A stretch of 64,000 bases of DNA, taken from the NCBI GenBank assembly GCA_020064725.1, contig JAGTWJ010000010.1, positions 1,710,533 through 1,774,532 on the forward strand. Direction: 5' to 3'. Positions within the stretch are counted from its first letter, which is position 1. Every line of letters begins with the position of its first letter. Below, one piece after another: positions 48,336-58,372 of the stretch. Both the position numbers and the translations under genes were made by a program. This stretch comes from Drechslerella dactyloides. Lineage: Eukaryota; Ascomycota; Orbiliomycetes; Orbiliales; Orbiliaceae. The notes under the pieces are model-generated. The model was not told the origin of the DNA, did not search any database, and was given only the letters and a program-made list of their open reading frames with translations.

Positions 48336-49025
48336 TTAGATCTTCTTTGCGAGGATAAAGTAATGGTTCTCTTCGTCGCAATCAGACTCCTTGGCCGGTA
48401 CAAAAAGGTCGTTCATAGTCTCGATGATTTCGAAACCTGCCTCTCCAAGTAACTTCTCCCATCCGAGTCTCGTCATGAGATCGATTTTAATATCAGCGCC
48501 CATGAAGCGGAATCCAATATCTCTTGCGCAGCACTTATCCTCATCGTAGCCCTGGCCCTTGGTTTCAGGATGGCAATCTTCCGCTGCAACAGTACCGATA
48601 CATAGTATCCCGCCAACAGGCAACCAACGGTTCCATCGGATGGCTGTGTTCTCAATCTCTGCTCTCTTCAAAGAGAAAAGCGACAGGATATTAAGCACAG
48701 CATCAAAGCGTAGATCATTTGGTGGATCATAGGTTCTCATGTCCGCTACATGGAACTGGCCGCCAGGAACCGCTTTCTGGCTCAAGCCGATCATAACGTC
48801 TGAGACGTCAATGCCAGTCACAGAATGGCCGGCGTTTACAAGAGTTGAAGCAACAGGCTTTCCTGTTCCACAGCCGACATCAAGAATATTCGCTTGGGGT
48901 GGTAGGCGTGCCAAAATATTGTCAAGGAATCTTAAAAGGCCGGGGTCATGGCCGAACGTGGTTTCGTATTTTGGTCCTAGCGATGAATACCACTCTGCGT
49001 CTTGTTCTTTAGTAGTCGTTTGCAT
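48336..49025 (-). CDS. Class I SAM-dependent methyltransferase (Methyltransf_11/25 type)
   Basis: Single exon, 229 residues from ATG 49025. It is a compact class I fold with motif I NILDVGCGTGKPVAS, acidic motif II VTGIDVSD, and GQFHVADMRTYDPP. The C-terminus has GWEKLLGEAGFEIIETMN, typical of ubiquinone/UbiE-like and small-molecule methyltransferases. The acceptor (C, N or O) cannot be told. It lies between the glycosidase and the GTP cyclohydrolase II gene and is divergent from the latter. With three other methyltransferases nearby it suggests a multiply methylated product. Confidence 0.9.
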   Translation of the reverse strand: MQTTTKEQDAEWYSSLGPKYETTFGHDPGLLRFLDNILARLPPQANILDVGCGTGKPVASTLVNAGHSVTGIDVSDVMIGLSQKAVPGGQFHVADMRTYDPPNDLRFDAVLNILSLFSLKRAEIENTAIRWNRWLPVGGILCIGTVAAEDCHPETKGQGYDEDKCCARDIGFRFMGADIKIDLMTRLGWEKLLGEAGFEIIETMNDLFVPAKESDCDEENHYFILAKKI

Positions 49026-50035
49026 GGTGATTGTGTGGTGCGCCGATGCTTGAACAGATATGATGAATTGATGGCAAAGCGAAGTAACTACAGCTACCCA
49101 AGCCGCGTCCTTTTGTGTCGACGGAAAGAGTTGAAATCCAGGATGACTTAGGAATCGGCTAAAGGATGAGCTGCATACGTGGACAGTTCTAGCATTTAAG
49201 ATGCGAGATATGCGAAGAAGTATGCAAGACGCAGGTCTGAGATCACGCCCGACTTTGTTCCGCCTTGGACCACCACAAGGCGTTGGACTCCAGATTCCAT
49301 TGGTCTAGCAAATAGGCATCCACCACGACGCAGATCAGTATAGGTCGACCACCGACCTTGCCTGATCGAGGGGCAGGATCTCGGGAACGGAAACCTCGGA
49401 GTATTTCGCTCACGCAGGTTCGCTGAAAACCGGAATTTCAACACTCAACAACAAAACAATCTGATCTGCATCCTTAACGATTGACCAACATAGATGATGA
49501 TCGGATTGCATCCGTCTTGCACAGTTGTTTTGCAGATGGAAACGACAGCTGTACATTCCAGTGACTGCCTCGAAGTAGTTTAGCGAAGTGTTTGCTGTCG
49601 TGCAGCTCGCGGTTCAGCTGCAGCTTGGGAGCTCCACTGCAGCCGTCCCTTCCGCACGCGATTGACTTCCCGCTCCGTGGCATTTTGACCGCCTGAATCG
49701 GGACTCCCATACCGGGCACTAAGGCATGCAACACACTGTGCTATCGCAATCGGCGTGAGTCAAAACCAAGCATATGCGTTAGTAACGTTGTATTGCAGTC
49801 TCGACTGTCCTGAGCCAAATGCATCGTAGGAGATACTCTTTACGATGCCTTTACAGATTAAAGAGCAGTTTTACACTCATTTCACCAATATGTTGTAATA
49901 TACGAACGTTCTGTATATCATTAGTAGTGTCCCTCATCACCTGTGAGAAATAAAAGACTATTAGTGTTCCTTACCAAGATTATACAATCGCCATCTTGGT
50001 GTACTCTTAATTGATAATTCCACTTCAATTCAAAA
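49026..50035. other. Divergent intergenic region
   Basis: 1 kb between the starts of the methyltransferase and the GTP cyclohydrolase II gene. Minus-strand frames of 82 and 86 codons (49196-49444, 49474-49734) have no motif and no signal peptide; not called. Confidence 0.5.
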
Positions 50036-51333
50036 ATGACTTCAAGTCGTCTTAGGCTTTCACTTATCAGGCTGGGCAGTTCTGTTCCTGTTCCAGTCCT
50101 CGCCCGGCCATTGAATCGGACAATCTACAGACAGAGTTCAGTAAAACGAAATACGTTTTCGACGATCGCGACGGAAGATATAACACAGTTCGCCCCAGAG
50201 CAAACCCGCAGCCTCGAGGGGAGTCAAATAACCAAACATGATGGGCTTCCTCTTGTACAATGCACTGTTCGGGCAAGGATACCAACGTAAGAATGCCATA
50301 TCTCTTCTTCTCCAATTATGCACACATCCAGAGACATACCCGCACACCCAAAGACACTCTCCCTTTTTTTCGGTGTCTCACACACTTATTTGCGGATACG
50401 AATGGATCGGACTGTAAACTTGTGTTTTCGATTGTCTGCATTGTGATACGTATGTTATATCGCAGTGTGTTATATCGGTTGCTTGAGATAGCTCGATAGT
50501 TCCGACCACTAGGCAACCTGACATGCGGTGTTACTGATAGCTTGCTAATATCTTTGCTTGGTCGCAGGCAATATGGTGTCGACATGTTTTTGCACCTCTA
50601 TAAGTCGAATACAGACAAAAAGGAGCATCTAGCAATGGTTTTCGGGAAATCGATTACATCTCGTTCTCTGTTTGCCCGGCAACCCGACGATACAGAGACC
50701 TCAAGGATGTTGCGAGGGGCGAACAATAACCCGCCGTACTCTTTAACAAGCCGAACGCCAGCCTCTATATCAACTACAGAGCTTCCTCCTGGAGATAAGC
50801 GTCCGGGCGTAGAATCCACGATACCCCTGGTTCGTGTTCATTCGGAATGCTTTACTGGCGAGACTGTTTGGTCTGTTAGATGCGATTGCGGCGACCAACT
50901 TGACACGGCGGCAAGGCTCATCTGTCAGTCGCCGTCACCGAACGGGGTTATCATTTACTTGCGTCAGGAGGGGCGGGGGATCGGCTTGGAGAACAAGCTG
51001 CGAGCTTATAACTTGCAAGACCAAGGTGCTGATACTGTTGAGGCAAATCAGCGTCTCGGGTATGCTGTCGACGAAAGATCTTACTCGCTAGGAACATCGA
51101 TACTTTGCGATCTAGGTCTTGGAGGCGCGCCTGGCATCCGGTTGTTGACGAATAACCCTGAGAAGGTGGCAGGTATTCGTGGTCCGCTAGATCAGGTAAC
51201 AATCCGAGAGGTTTTACCGATGAAACCGTCGTTGTGCAAAGAAAATGGGATGGGCGCTATTCTACCGCCAGAGTTAATGTCTTATTTACAGACTAAAATC
51301 CACAAATTGGGGCACACTATCGACCTGTCCTAG
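50036..51333 (+). CDS. RIB1: GTP cyclohydrolase II
   Basis: Two exons: 50036-50286 and 50568-51333; 338 residues. The enzyme opens the imidazole ring of GTP, releasing formate and pyrophosphate, the first step of riboflavin synthesis. The zinc site is complete (HSECFTGETVWSVRCDCGDQL, C-x10-C-x-C), as are YLRQEGRGIGLENKLRAYNL and DTVEANQRLGYAVDER, and LLTNNPEKV near the end. So it looks active. The first 55 residues are Arg/Ser-rich with few acids, like a mitochondrial presequence, which is not expected for the cytosolic housekeeping enzyme. An 8-bp inverted repeat (GACCTGTC/GACAGGTC, 51322-51342) surrounds the stop codon. Its position among accessory genes near a telomere suggests a second, pathway-dedicated copy; that needs the rest of the genome to prove. 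Confidence 0.93.
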
Positions 51334-51988
51334 AGACAGGTCTCTCACATCATTCATGGAAAACTCTAAGCCCAAGTCTGACCATAATAATCGAGATCTC
51401 TTACTCGAGCGAGATAACTGAATCCATATCTGCAAAGTGCAGTTGCTGAGTCAATTTGTTACAGATACAAAATCAATCTTGCAAGTTTTCTAGTTATATA
51501 TAAAGAAATTCCAGGCTTTACAAGGCTATCAAATTACCAGCTATAAATCTCGCTTGAGATGCTAGACCGTGAGAAATCTAAGCATATACCTAGCAGCGAA
51601 ATTTCAAAAATAGAGCAACCATGACCAAATCCCGCTTTTTGGTTCCCAGAACAGACAGCTCAACTCTACCCCGCCTTGAGACTTATCGGGTACGTCACCA
51701 AGATCGGTAGCCAGGATATTACGTAATCAATACGAACGGTGAACAAGTGGCTTTTGTAAACAGTATATTGTTGGTGGTTGGGAGCATTCCAGTGCGCTTT
51801 CTCGGCAGCGCTACTTATCCCAGCGATATTATTCCATCTTTATCCCCTTAAGCTCCAGCTTATAAAAGCATTCAACTCTCCTTATCTATATGCACATACG
51901 CGTTTCATACCTAACCGTTTTGAAAGACCCAAATTTATCGCGATAGACTTCGATATATCAACAGGTCTACCTTAGCACCCTGGGAAAA
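51334..51988. other. Intergenic
   Basis: AT-rich promoter of the kinase-like gene; no gene visible. Confidence 0.5.
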
Positions 51989-53371
51989 ATGGGGTGGAAT
52001 GTGCATACAGTCAATCGCAGCAAGACGAGCTCACAGATGCTAATACTATTGTGCAATGGGCAAGACAAGCTGATAGCGGTTATTTCTCCAAACCCCTCCG
52101 TACCTGAGAGCTTCGAAAACCGCGTCATATCCGCTTTTGACAAGTCACAGACCAGAGAATCATATGATCAAAGAGAACTGGTAAGAGATCTGGTTGTTGA
52201 AGCTGTGGAAGCTGCCGAGAGCAAAGGCTTCCTCCAACGGGACGACATAACAATTGAATCTGTGCTGTACATACGTACACGAGACGACACACTACACGCT
52301 GAACTCGTCCGCGAAACAGAATCTTACACTCATTTCTGTTCATTATTAAAACCACAAAACAAAATCATACCGTCTCCAGATCGCGACATGGACATCATTT
52401 TGGAAAATAGGAGTATATCCTATGCGGACGTCGTATACGAGAATGCCCTCCCGAGCTGGCGTATGACAAGTACCAAAGCCTCGATTATAACCTCGCCAGA
52501 CGAAAAGTTTGTTTACAAAGGCACTTCCTTCTACCAATTTCTGGTTTGCGGGGCCGAGATCTTTCGCCATGAGGTGGATGCATGTTATCGCGAGATTCAA
52601 ATCGTCAACTATTTCATTGGGACCCACCCTAATGTTATCCCTCCCGCCGATTACCTGGTATTCGCCACGACCAATGAGAACACCCCTAAACACCTTATGT
52701 GTGGGAGTCTCTACGCATTCCGTGAAAGAGGCTCACTAGCGGATCTTCTGGATAAGACGGTTCATGAAAAAAGACGACTCCCGCTCCCTCTAAAGGCAAA
52801 ATGGTGCTATCAACTTTGCTCCGCAATGGCCCATGCTCACTACAAAGCCAAGCAATGGCACCAAGACCTAAAGCCCCCCAATGTTCTTATTGACGATGAT
52901 GAGAACGTTCTTATAGCTGATTGGGAGCAATGTGGGGCGAACCCTTTCATATTGGCGCCCGAGGCTGACGGTTCTGTCGATGTTCGTGAACTCGACGATA
53001 AAGTGAATGGCAGACGGCGACTCGAGTTCTATTTATACGAAGGGCCCGAGAGGATCAATAGCCCAATAGGCGCACCATTGTGGAACAGCTTCATCGGTTG
53101 GATGAAGGATTACCCAAGGGCAGCTGAACTCGCTGAAGTGTTCAGCCTAGGGCGTACGATGTGGGTGCTGCTGGAGCAGGTTGGGCTGGAACATGAACCA
53201 GGTGTTACAGATTATTCCACTAAGGTGATCCGCTGGTCGAGCTGGTCGGATGATATCCCAACGTCATGGAAACGCATTGTCGAGGCCTCCATGGCCCATG
53301 ATGCTAATGACCGGCCTCTAATGAGCGAGTTGCTCCGGTTTTGGGAAAGAGAATGGCAGACGTATCGGTGA
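51989..53371 (+). CDS. Divergent protein-kinase-like protein
   Basis: Single exon, 460 residues. The N-terminal 150 residues are unique. The kinase-like half begins near residue 160: FVYKG (candidate ATP-binding Lys), YREIQIVNYF (helix C Glu), AFRERGSLADLLD (hinge), WHQDLKPPNVLID (catalytic loop with HQD in place of HRD but with Asp, Lys and Asn kept) and ADWEQ where DFG is expected (Asp kept). The C-lobe SLGRTMWVLLEQ follows. So the metal-binding and catalytic Asp residues are present, and it may be active in spite of the two unusual motifs. Such lone kinases are expanded in fungal accessory regions. No membrane or secretion signal. Its role in the neighbouring pathway is unknown and may be none. 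Confidence 0.82.
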   Translation: MGWNVHTVNRSKTSSQMLILLCNGQDKLIAVISPNPSVPESFENRVISAFDKSQTRESYDQRELVRDLVVEAVEAAESKGFLQRDDITIESVLYIRTRDDTLHAELVRETESYTHFCSLLKPQNKIIPSPDRDMDIILENRSISYADVVYENALPSWRMTSTKASIITSPDEKFVYKGTSFYQFLVCGAEIFRHEVDACYREIQIVNYFIGTHPNVIPPADYLVFATTNENTPKHLMCGSLYAFRERGSLADLLDKTVHEKRRLPLPLKAKWCYQLCSAMAHAHYKAKQWHQDLKPPNVLIDDDENVLIADWEQCGANPFILAPEADGSVDVRELDDKVNGRRRLEFYLYEGPERINSPIGAPLWNSFIGWMKDYPRAAELAEVFSLGRTMWVLLEQVGLEHEPGVTDYSTKVIRWSSWSDDIPTSWKRIVEASMAHDANDRPLMSELLRFWEREWQTYR

Positions 53372-54413
53372 GTGAATCGGCATAACAATCAGGGAAGCGT
53401 GCTGGCTTAGTTTTAACAACATATTCTAGGTAGTATTGCGTATTCTAAAACCGCTCACGCCGGCAAATCGATATTTGGGCCATATACCACCGAATGAGAC
53501 GCATACAATAGCCAGCAGTCACCATATGAGTAACATTTCGGAGCAGGGCATTTAGGGGCCGACGTACTATGCGTTCTTCTACAATCTCTTAGTATGTAGA
53601 ATTCTAGAATAATCAAACCTATAAATGACAGCTACATCAAGTAACATCAATAGTCTACCAAAATATACTTGATAAAAGGTCGAAACACAGTTGGAGGCTA
53701 AAATGAAAACTAAACCTTCACACGAACGCACATTCGATAGTGCAATATACCTTATATAGTGAGATTTATCACATTGAGATATCAGAAGGCGGTAGTGATT
53801 ATTTTCTATAGAATGCAGGTAGCGTAGGCTATCTATAGATACGCACATGTATATGTGCTTCGCAGCAGCGATTTGCGCTCTACTAGCCTCATTCAACAAA
53901 AAGGAATAATAATATATTTCTCGGAGAAAAGAACCGACCTTAGTGCCTTCAACTGGATTAATAGAGCTTGAGCAACGAACCAACGTAGTACAGTTGACGG
54001 ACCCATCTACCAACAGATCAGTATCTGTTGATAGAGCTACAATTGTCAACGTGCTTGAAATATCAAGGAATATGCATGCAGGCAAGGTGGGTCGTCATAT
54101 ATGCACATCCAATCCACTGCAGGTTGTTTAAAGCTAGTGTGATGCCGCATACGAAAGGTTACAATGCTCAAATTCCAAGGAGCGATATCCGATTGCCGTT
54201 ACTGGCCCGAGCATTCCACACGTGGCATGCTTCTTGGCTGCGTGCATCTCGTATCCACACAGGGCATCCAAATCTGGAAGCAAGTAGTGTGAATGGATTC
54301 TCGGACAAACATCAGATGCAAGACAACCCGTACAACCTCTTAATGCCCTTTTATACACAGGAACATCAATCATCATTGCACAGGATAGCGTATATTGATC
54401 AATCATCGAGGTG
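53372..54413. other. Intergenic
   Basis: A 168-codon frame on the minus strand (53579-54085) is open but has no motif and starts far from any promoter-like sequence; not called. Nothing else seen. Confidence 0.45.
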
Positions 54414-56359
54414 ATGGCAGAGCGCAGAGATCTAGTGGTAGTTGGCGCAGGTAATGGCACTACACTTAGTTAACCACCCCACTGTTTGAACATCACGTCG
54501 CTAAACCCAATTTTGAAGGCTGGCATGGACTAGCTGCAGCAAAGATATATCGCGACCTTTATCCCGACGGGAATATTCTCATATTAGACGCAGTAAGATA
54601 CTTCAAATCCTCTCAGTTCCCAATTCCTTATGTTATATATTCAAGACTAAACATTGAAGGAAGAACTCCACTATAGGAGGCGTTTGGGCGACCGATAATT
54701 TCTACCCAGCTCTAAAAACCCAAAACAGTCTTGGCTCATTCGAATTCTCCTGGTACCCATTAACCGAAGAGGAATTTGGTGTGAAGTCAGGCGAGCACAT
54801 CCCAGGTCAAGTTGTACAGAAATATCTCCAGCGCGTTGCTGACAGATTTGACCTCACGTCTCGAATATCTTTGCGTACAAAAGTGGTTTCTGCAAAGCCT
54901 AACACGGATGGTGGATGGCTCTTACAAACAGAATGCTCCACAGGCCCTCAACATATTTCTTGCACAAAGCTCATCCTAGCAACAGGCGTAACCTCAGCAC
55001 CAAAAACTCCGTATATCCCGGGGATTGAGGAGTTTACACGACCGATTATTGGGTATAAAGACCTAGCGGATGCAAAGAAATCTGGGTTCATCAAGGATCC
55101 TTCTGTCGCTACGGTCACCGTCATAGGAGGCTCGAAATCTGCCCACGATGCAGTATTTTGGAACGCTAGAGCGGGCAAAAAGGTTAACTGGGTGATTCAG
55201 CGCTCGGGGTATGGGGTATACTGGATGACTTGCGCAGATACTCGTTTTCTAGGCCAAGATTTGCGTGTGGAGAGAATGGCTACTACAAGACTTTTTAGTT
55301 TTTTGTCTCCCTGCGTATGGGGAGATGCAGATGGGTATTGCTGGTCTCGATGGCTTCTACACCAAACCAAACTTGGGCGATGGATAGTAGGTCTATTTTG
55401 GAGATTCATATCGGCTTCGATTCTAGCATCCACCGGGCTAGATCTCCCCGGAGACACCGAAAAGATTAGGCCAAGTTTCGGGTGAGTACTTAATAGACCT
55501 CGGGCTTCCTTGTTCCGCAAACTTACAAACACGCCACAACAGTTTCCAATGGCAGGCCAGTTCAGCAGGAACTCTGAACTACGACCGCGATTTCTACTCG
55601 TTTATACGATCAAGTCAGGTTTCGATTTATCGGCAAGACCTAATCAAGTTATCCAACGACAAAGTATACCTCACGGATGGCACACAACTTTCAACCGATG
55701 CCTTTATATATTGTGCGGGTTGGAGATGGACGTCGCCGATCAGATTTGAAGGAGTTTCAAACCTCGATATTGGTATACCAACCAAGATTGATAATTCGAA
55801 GGATATGCAACAATGGAAGGCGGAATGCCAACGTTCCGACGCACGGATCCTGGATATGCTCCCATACCTCCACGAAGCACCTCTCGGTCCATCAAAATCA
55901 ACCATCAACAGATTTGGTGCAGATGAAGATGGTAAGCTGTACACTCCTTGGTGCTTGTATCGCGCTATTGCCCCACCAAGTCAGGCAAGTGAGAAATCCA
56001 CGAAGAACCTTGCCTTCCTAGGTTACTTTGGTACACTACCAAAAGCAGCCTTATCAGAGATTCAAGCGCTTTGGGCTATCGCCTTCCTACACGATAGGGT
56101 CAAGATACCACATACAGTAGAATGTGCAAAAAGAGAAGCCGTTCTGTGGAGCCGATGGTCCCGGCTTCGATATCCATTCTCACATGCTTCAAAGTACATG
56201 GATACGTCTTTTGATATTGTCCCATATTTTGATATACTTTTATCGGATTTGCAGCTAGAGTCCCGCCGAAAACAAGGCTGGTGGAACGAGCTTTGGGAAC
56301 CTTACGATTCTGTAGATTACAAGGATTTGGTCGAAGAGTTCAAAAGGCGTCATGAATAA
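54414..56359 (+). CDS. FAD-dependent monooxygenase (FMO/Baeyer-Villiger-like)
   Basis: Four exons: 54414-54450, 54519-54592, 54664-55481, 55543-56359; 581 residues. Exon 1 codes only 12 residues plus one base and carries half of the FAD loop VVVGAGWHGLAAAK (GxGxxG). The rest of the FAD site is in LILDA and IGGVWA. The FMO-type ATG motif is LATGVTSAPKTP. The second Rossmann motif for NADPH is VTVIGGSKSAHDA, with Gly-Gly-Ser in place of GxGxxG/A, as in several fungal members. A C-terminal hydrophobic segment is absent, so it is probably soluble. Such enzymes oxidise N, S or carbon next to a ketone. It is a natural tailoring enzyme for the methyltransferase/cyclohydrolase group, from which it is separated by the kinase-like gene. 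Confidence 0.88.
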
Positions 56360-56628
56360 CATGGATCTGTTGACAATTTACAGAATGTTGAGCCAATACT
56401 CTCAACTTCGACTTCCCTATGATATTGTGCCTTATATCCTGACTTGAATCTACTCCAAAGTCTTGACTTTTTATCATTAGAATCTAGCTATTACAATAAA
56501 GGGCTATTATAGGCTTTTCTGACTGAAATCGTTCAAAGGAAACAAAAAGAAATCACTAAACTAGAACCCGTAAAAGCTTTGAGCCGTCGTACATACACAC
56601 ATACTTCGTCGATATGCTCAAAATGAAT

Positions 56629-57558
56629 TTACTTTTGGTTATTCGTATCGAAAGTAGGCTCACCAGGGGTAAGCTCCACAATCGCCGGTCCATAAAGAAT
56701 GCCAGAATCGGTGACTGGGCCACCGGTCATATCCGTAGAGGTAACAAGAACGTATGTTTGGCCCCCAAAGGTAGAAGGTGGGATCGCGCAAAACATCTTT
56801 CCGGAGATCGAACCCGGTTTAACGGAGACGATGTCTAAGCCGTTAACAAACGTGACAAAGAAGTCGGAGGGAAGATTGCTAGCGGCAGAAAATTTGAACG
56901 ACTTTCCGGGGGAACCGGGAGTTTCTTGAGCGGCCACCAGAGCCGGGAAAGCGGTGAATGGGAGTGCCGCGTTGGTAGAAGGACAGGATTTGATGAATGC
57001 TGCCGCGAGTGTGTATACAGGACTCGGTGTGAGCGGTGTTCCATAGGGATTGGCAGACGGGACGAGGTGAAGAGCTTGCCGCTGCATCGAAGTGTGGAGA
57101 GCTTCGGTGACTAGTATGGAACCAGCGATGGTAAGGTAGTCCTTCGAAGTTATCAGTGGGGCGCCACCAAGATAGGCAGACGTGCCGACACCCTCGAGTA
57201 TCGAGGAAAGGCCGATGAACGACTTGACATCAGTCATTGGGAAGTTGTATGTACAGGCAGCGACTGGCGTGCCACCAGCGGCTGTGATACCATCTGTTAA
57301 AAGCTTAACATGGGCTTCTTCATCGTGAGCGATGTATTTGAGGTTGCGATAGTACTCCGCGGTATATCCTGCATCGAGAAATTGTGATTCTGACATCATT
57401 GACAACGCCTCCTTGTAGAAGACATTCTCGAGATGCTCGAGGGTAAGTGCGAATTGGAGAACGACAAGGTCAATGTCCGCCTTTTTGACAATAGGGAATG
57501 CACCAGCAGAGCCGGCGAGAAGAGCCATGCTACCCAGTGTAAGGATTGAGTACTTCAT
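56629..57558 (-). CDS. Secreted ferritin-like (Rds1-type) protein
   Basis: Single exon, 309 residues. Signal peptide ILTLGSMALLAGSAGAFP. Residues 25-170 form a ferritin-like four-helix domain: LEHLENVFYKEAL and YIAHDEEAHVKLL supply Glu and His at metal-ligand spacing, and EALHTSMQRQALH provides a further Glu/His set. The C-terminal 110 residues are beta-rich and Pro/Gly/Thr-rich (CAIPPSTFGGQTYVLVT). The family is related to fission yeast Rds1, induced by nutrient or other stress. The biochemical role of the extracellular fungal forms is not settled. It is 270 bases from and convergent with the monooxygenase gene. Full length. Confidence 0.88.
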   Translation of the reverse strand: MKYSILTLGSMALLAGSAGAFPIVKKADIDLVVLQFALTLEHLENVFYKEALSMMSESQFLDAGYTAEYYRNLKYIAHDEEAHVKLLTDGITAAGGTPVAACTYNFPMTDVKSFIGLSSILEGVGTSAYLGGAPLITSKDYLTIAGSILVTEALHTSMQRQALHLVPSANPYGTPLTPSPVYTLAAAFIKSCPSTNAALPFTAFPALVAAQETPGSPGKSFKFSAASNLPSDFFVTFVNGLDIVSVKPGSISGKMFCAIPPSTFGGQTYVLVTSTDMTGGPVTDSGILYGPAIVELTPGEPTFDTNNQK

Positions 57559-58372
57559 GATGAATATGCGGACCGGATGACAAGTAAATTGTTGCTTGAG
57601 GATACAAGAGCCAGGAATTGTATGAATGTGAGTAGCAGAAAGTTCAATTCACACAGGGCAAGGCACCACCCTTTTATAGATCTGGAATATCAGCATAACA
57701 GACGCAATTGCTCGAAGGCTGTCTCCCCGAGAAAGCCAGCGTTTCCCACAAGTGGATCTGACATCACCGCGCTTCTTGTGCAATAAAGCTGTTTATACGG
57801 CTTGAATAAATTTTGAGTTACAGTACTTTCATAGTGCATCTCCCTTGCATATTCAAGTTCCGTGCCGCGCAGCAATATGTGGTGACCAGAACCTGGGCAT
57901 TTGCAATGTTAAAGTGAGACTGCCCTATGCACTTCCTATTCGGGCGAGCGCGCTCTCGATGTGAGCCGGATCGGATCGTGATTGCCCTATGCGCTTCCTA
58001 AGTGGGCGACGCCAACCCCGAATCGAGCCGGATCGGATCTCAAAAGAGCCGTGCTGAATGAACAAGGCATTTGGGCCACTCAGATTTGGTAAAGAATGCT
58101 CGATTCGCTGACGGAGTCGTCCGGATCGGTCCCAAGGGGTGACCCAAACGGAAGCAATCTTATGCCTAGATAGGTATGGGATTCGATCTTCTGGTCAGCA
58201 ACACGCTTGCCGTGGCAAATTTGGTGTTTTAGCGTCATTTGACGAGATGCGTTTTAAGATTGCGGCTGACTTTCTATTCTTGGCTCGCCGTACAACCCCC
58301 TCCCGCAAAACGATTTCCCAGTGCACATTTTCCATTTTTGAGAGTACGATTTGAACCAACACAGTTTTAATA
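57559..58372. other. Intergenic with a short tandem duplication
   Basis: Promoter of the ferritin-like gene on the left and 3' flank of the F-box gene on the right; contains the repeat described separately. No gene seen. Confidence 0.5.
57921..58039. repeat. Two imperfect 57-bp direct repeats, period 62 bp
   Basis: Copy 1 is 57921-57977 and copy 2 is 57983-58039. Both start TGCCCTATGCRCTTCCTA and end GAGCCGGATCGGATC; the middle is diverged. The ends are conserved far better than the middle, which is compatible with a pair of regulatory or recombination sites or with a decayed tandem duplication. Confidence 0.8.

Noticed and set aside
49474..49734. 86-codon minus-strand frame with three cysteines
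   Set aside because: No signal peptide and no family pattern; lies in a promoter region.
53579..54085. 168-codon minus-strand frame
   Set aside because: No motif, no signal peptide, AT-driven composition, and no splice or promoter context.
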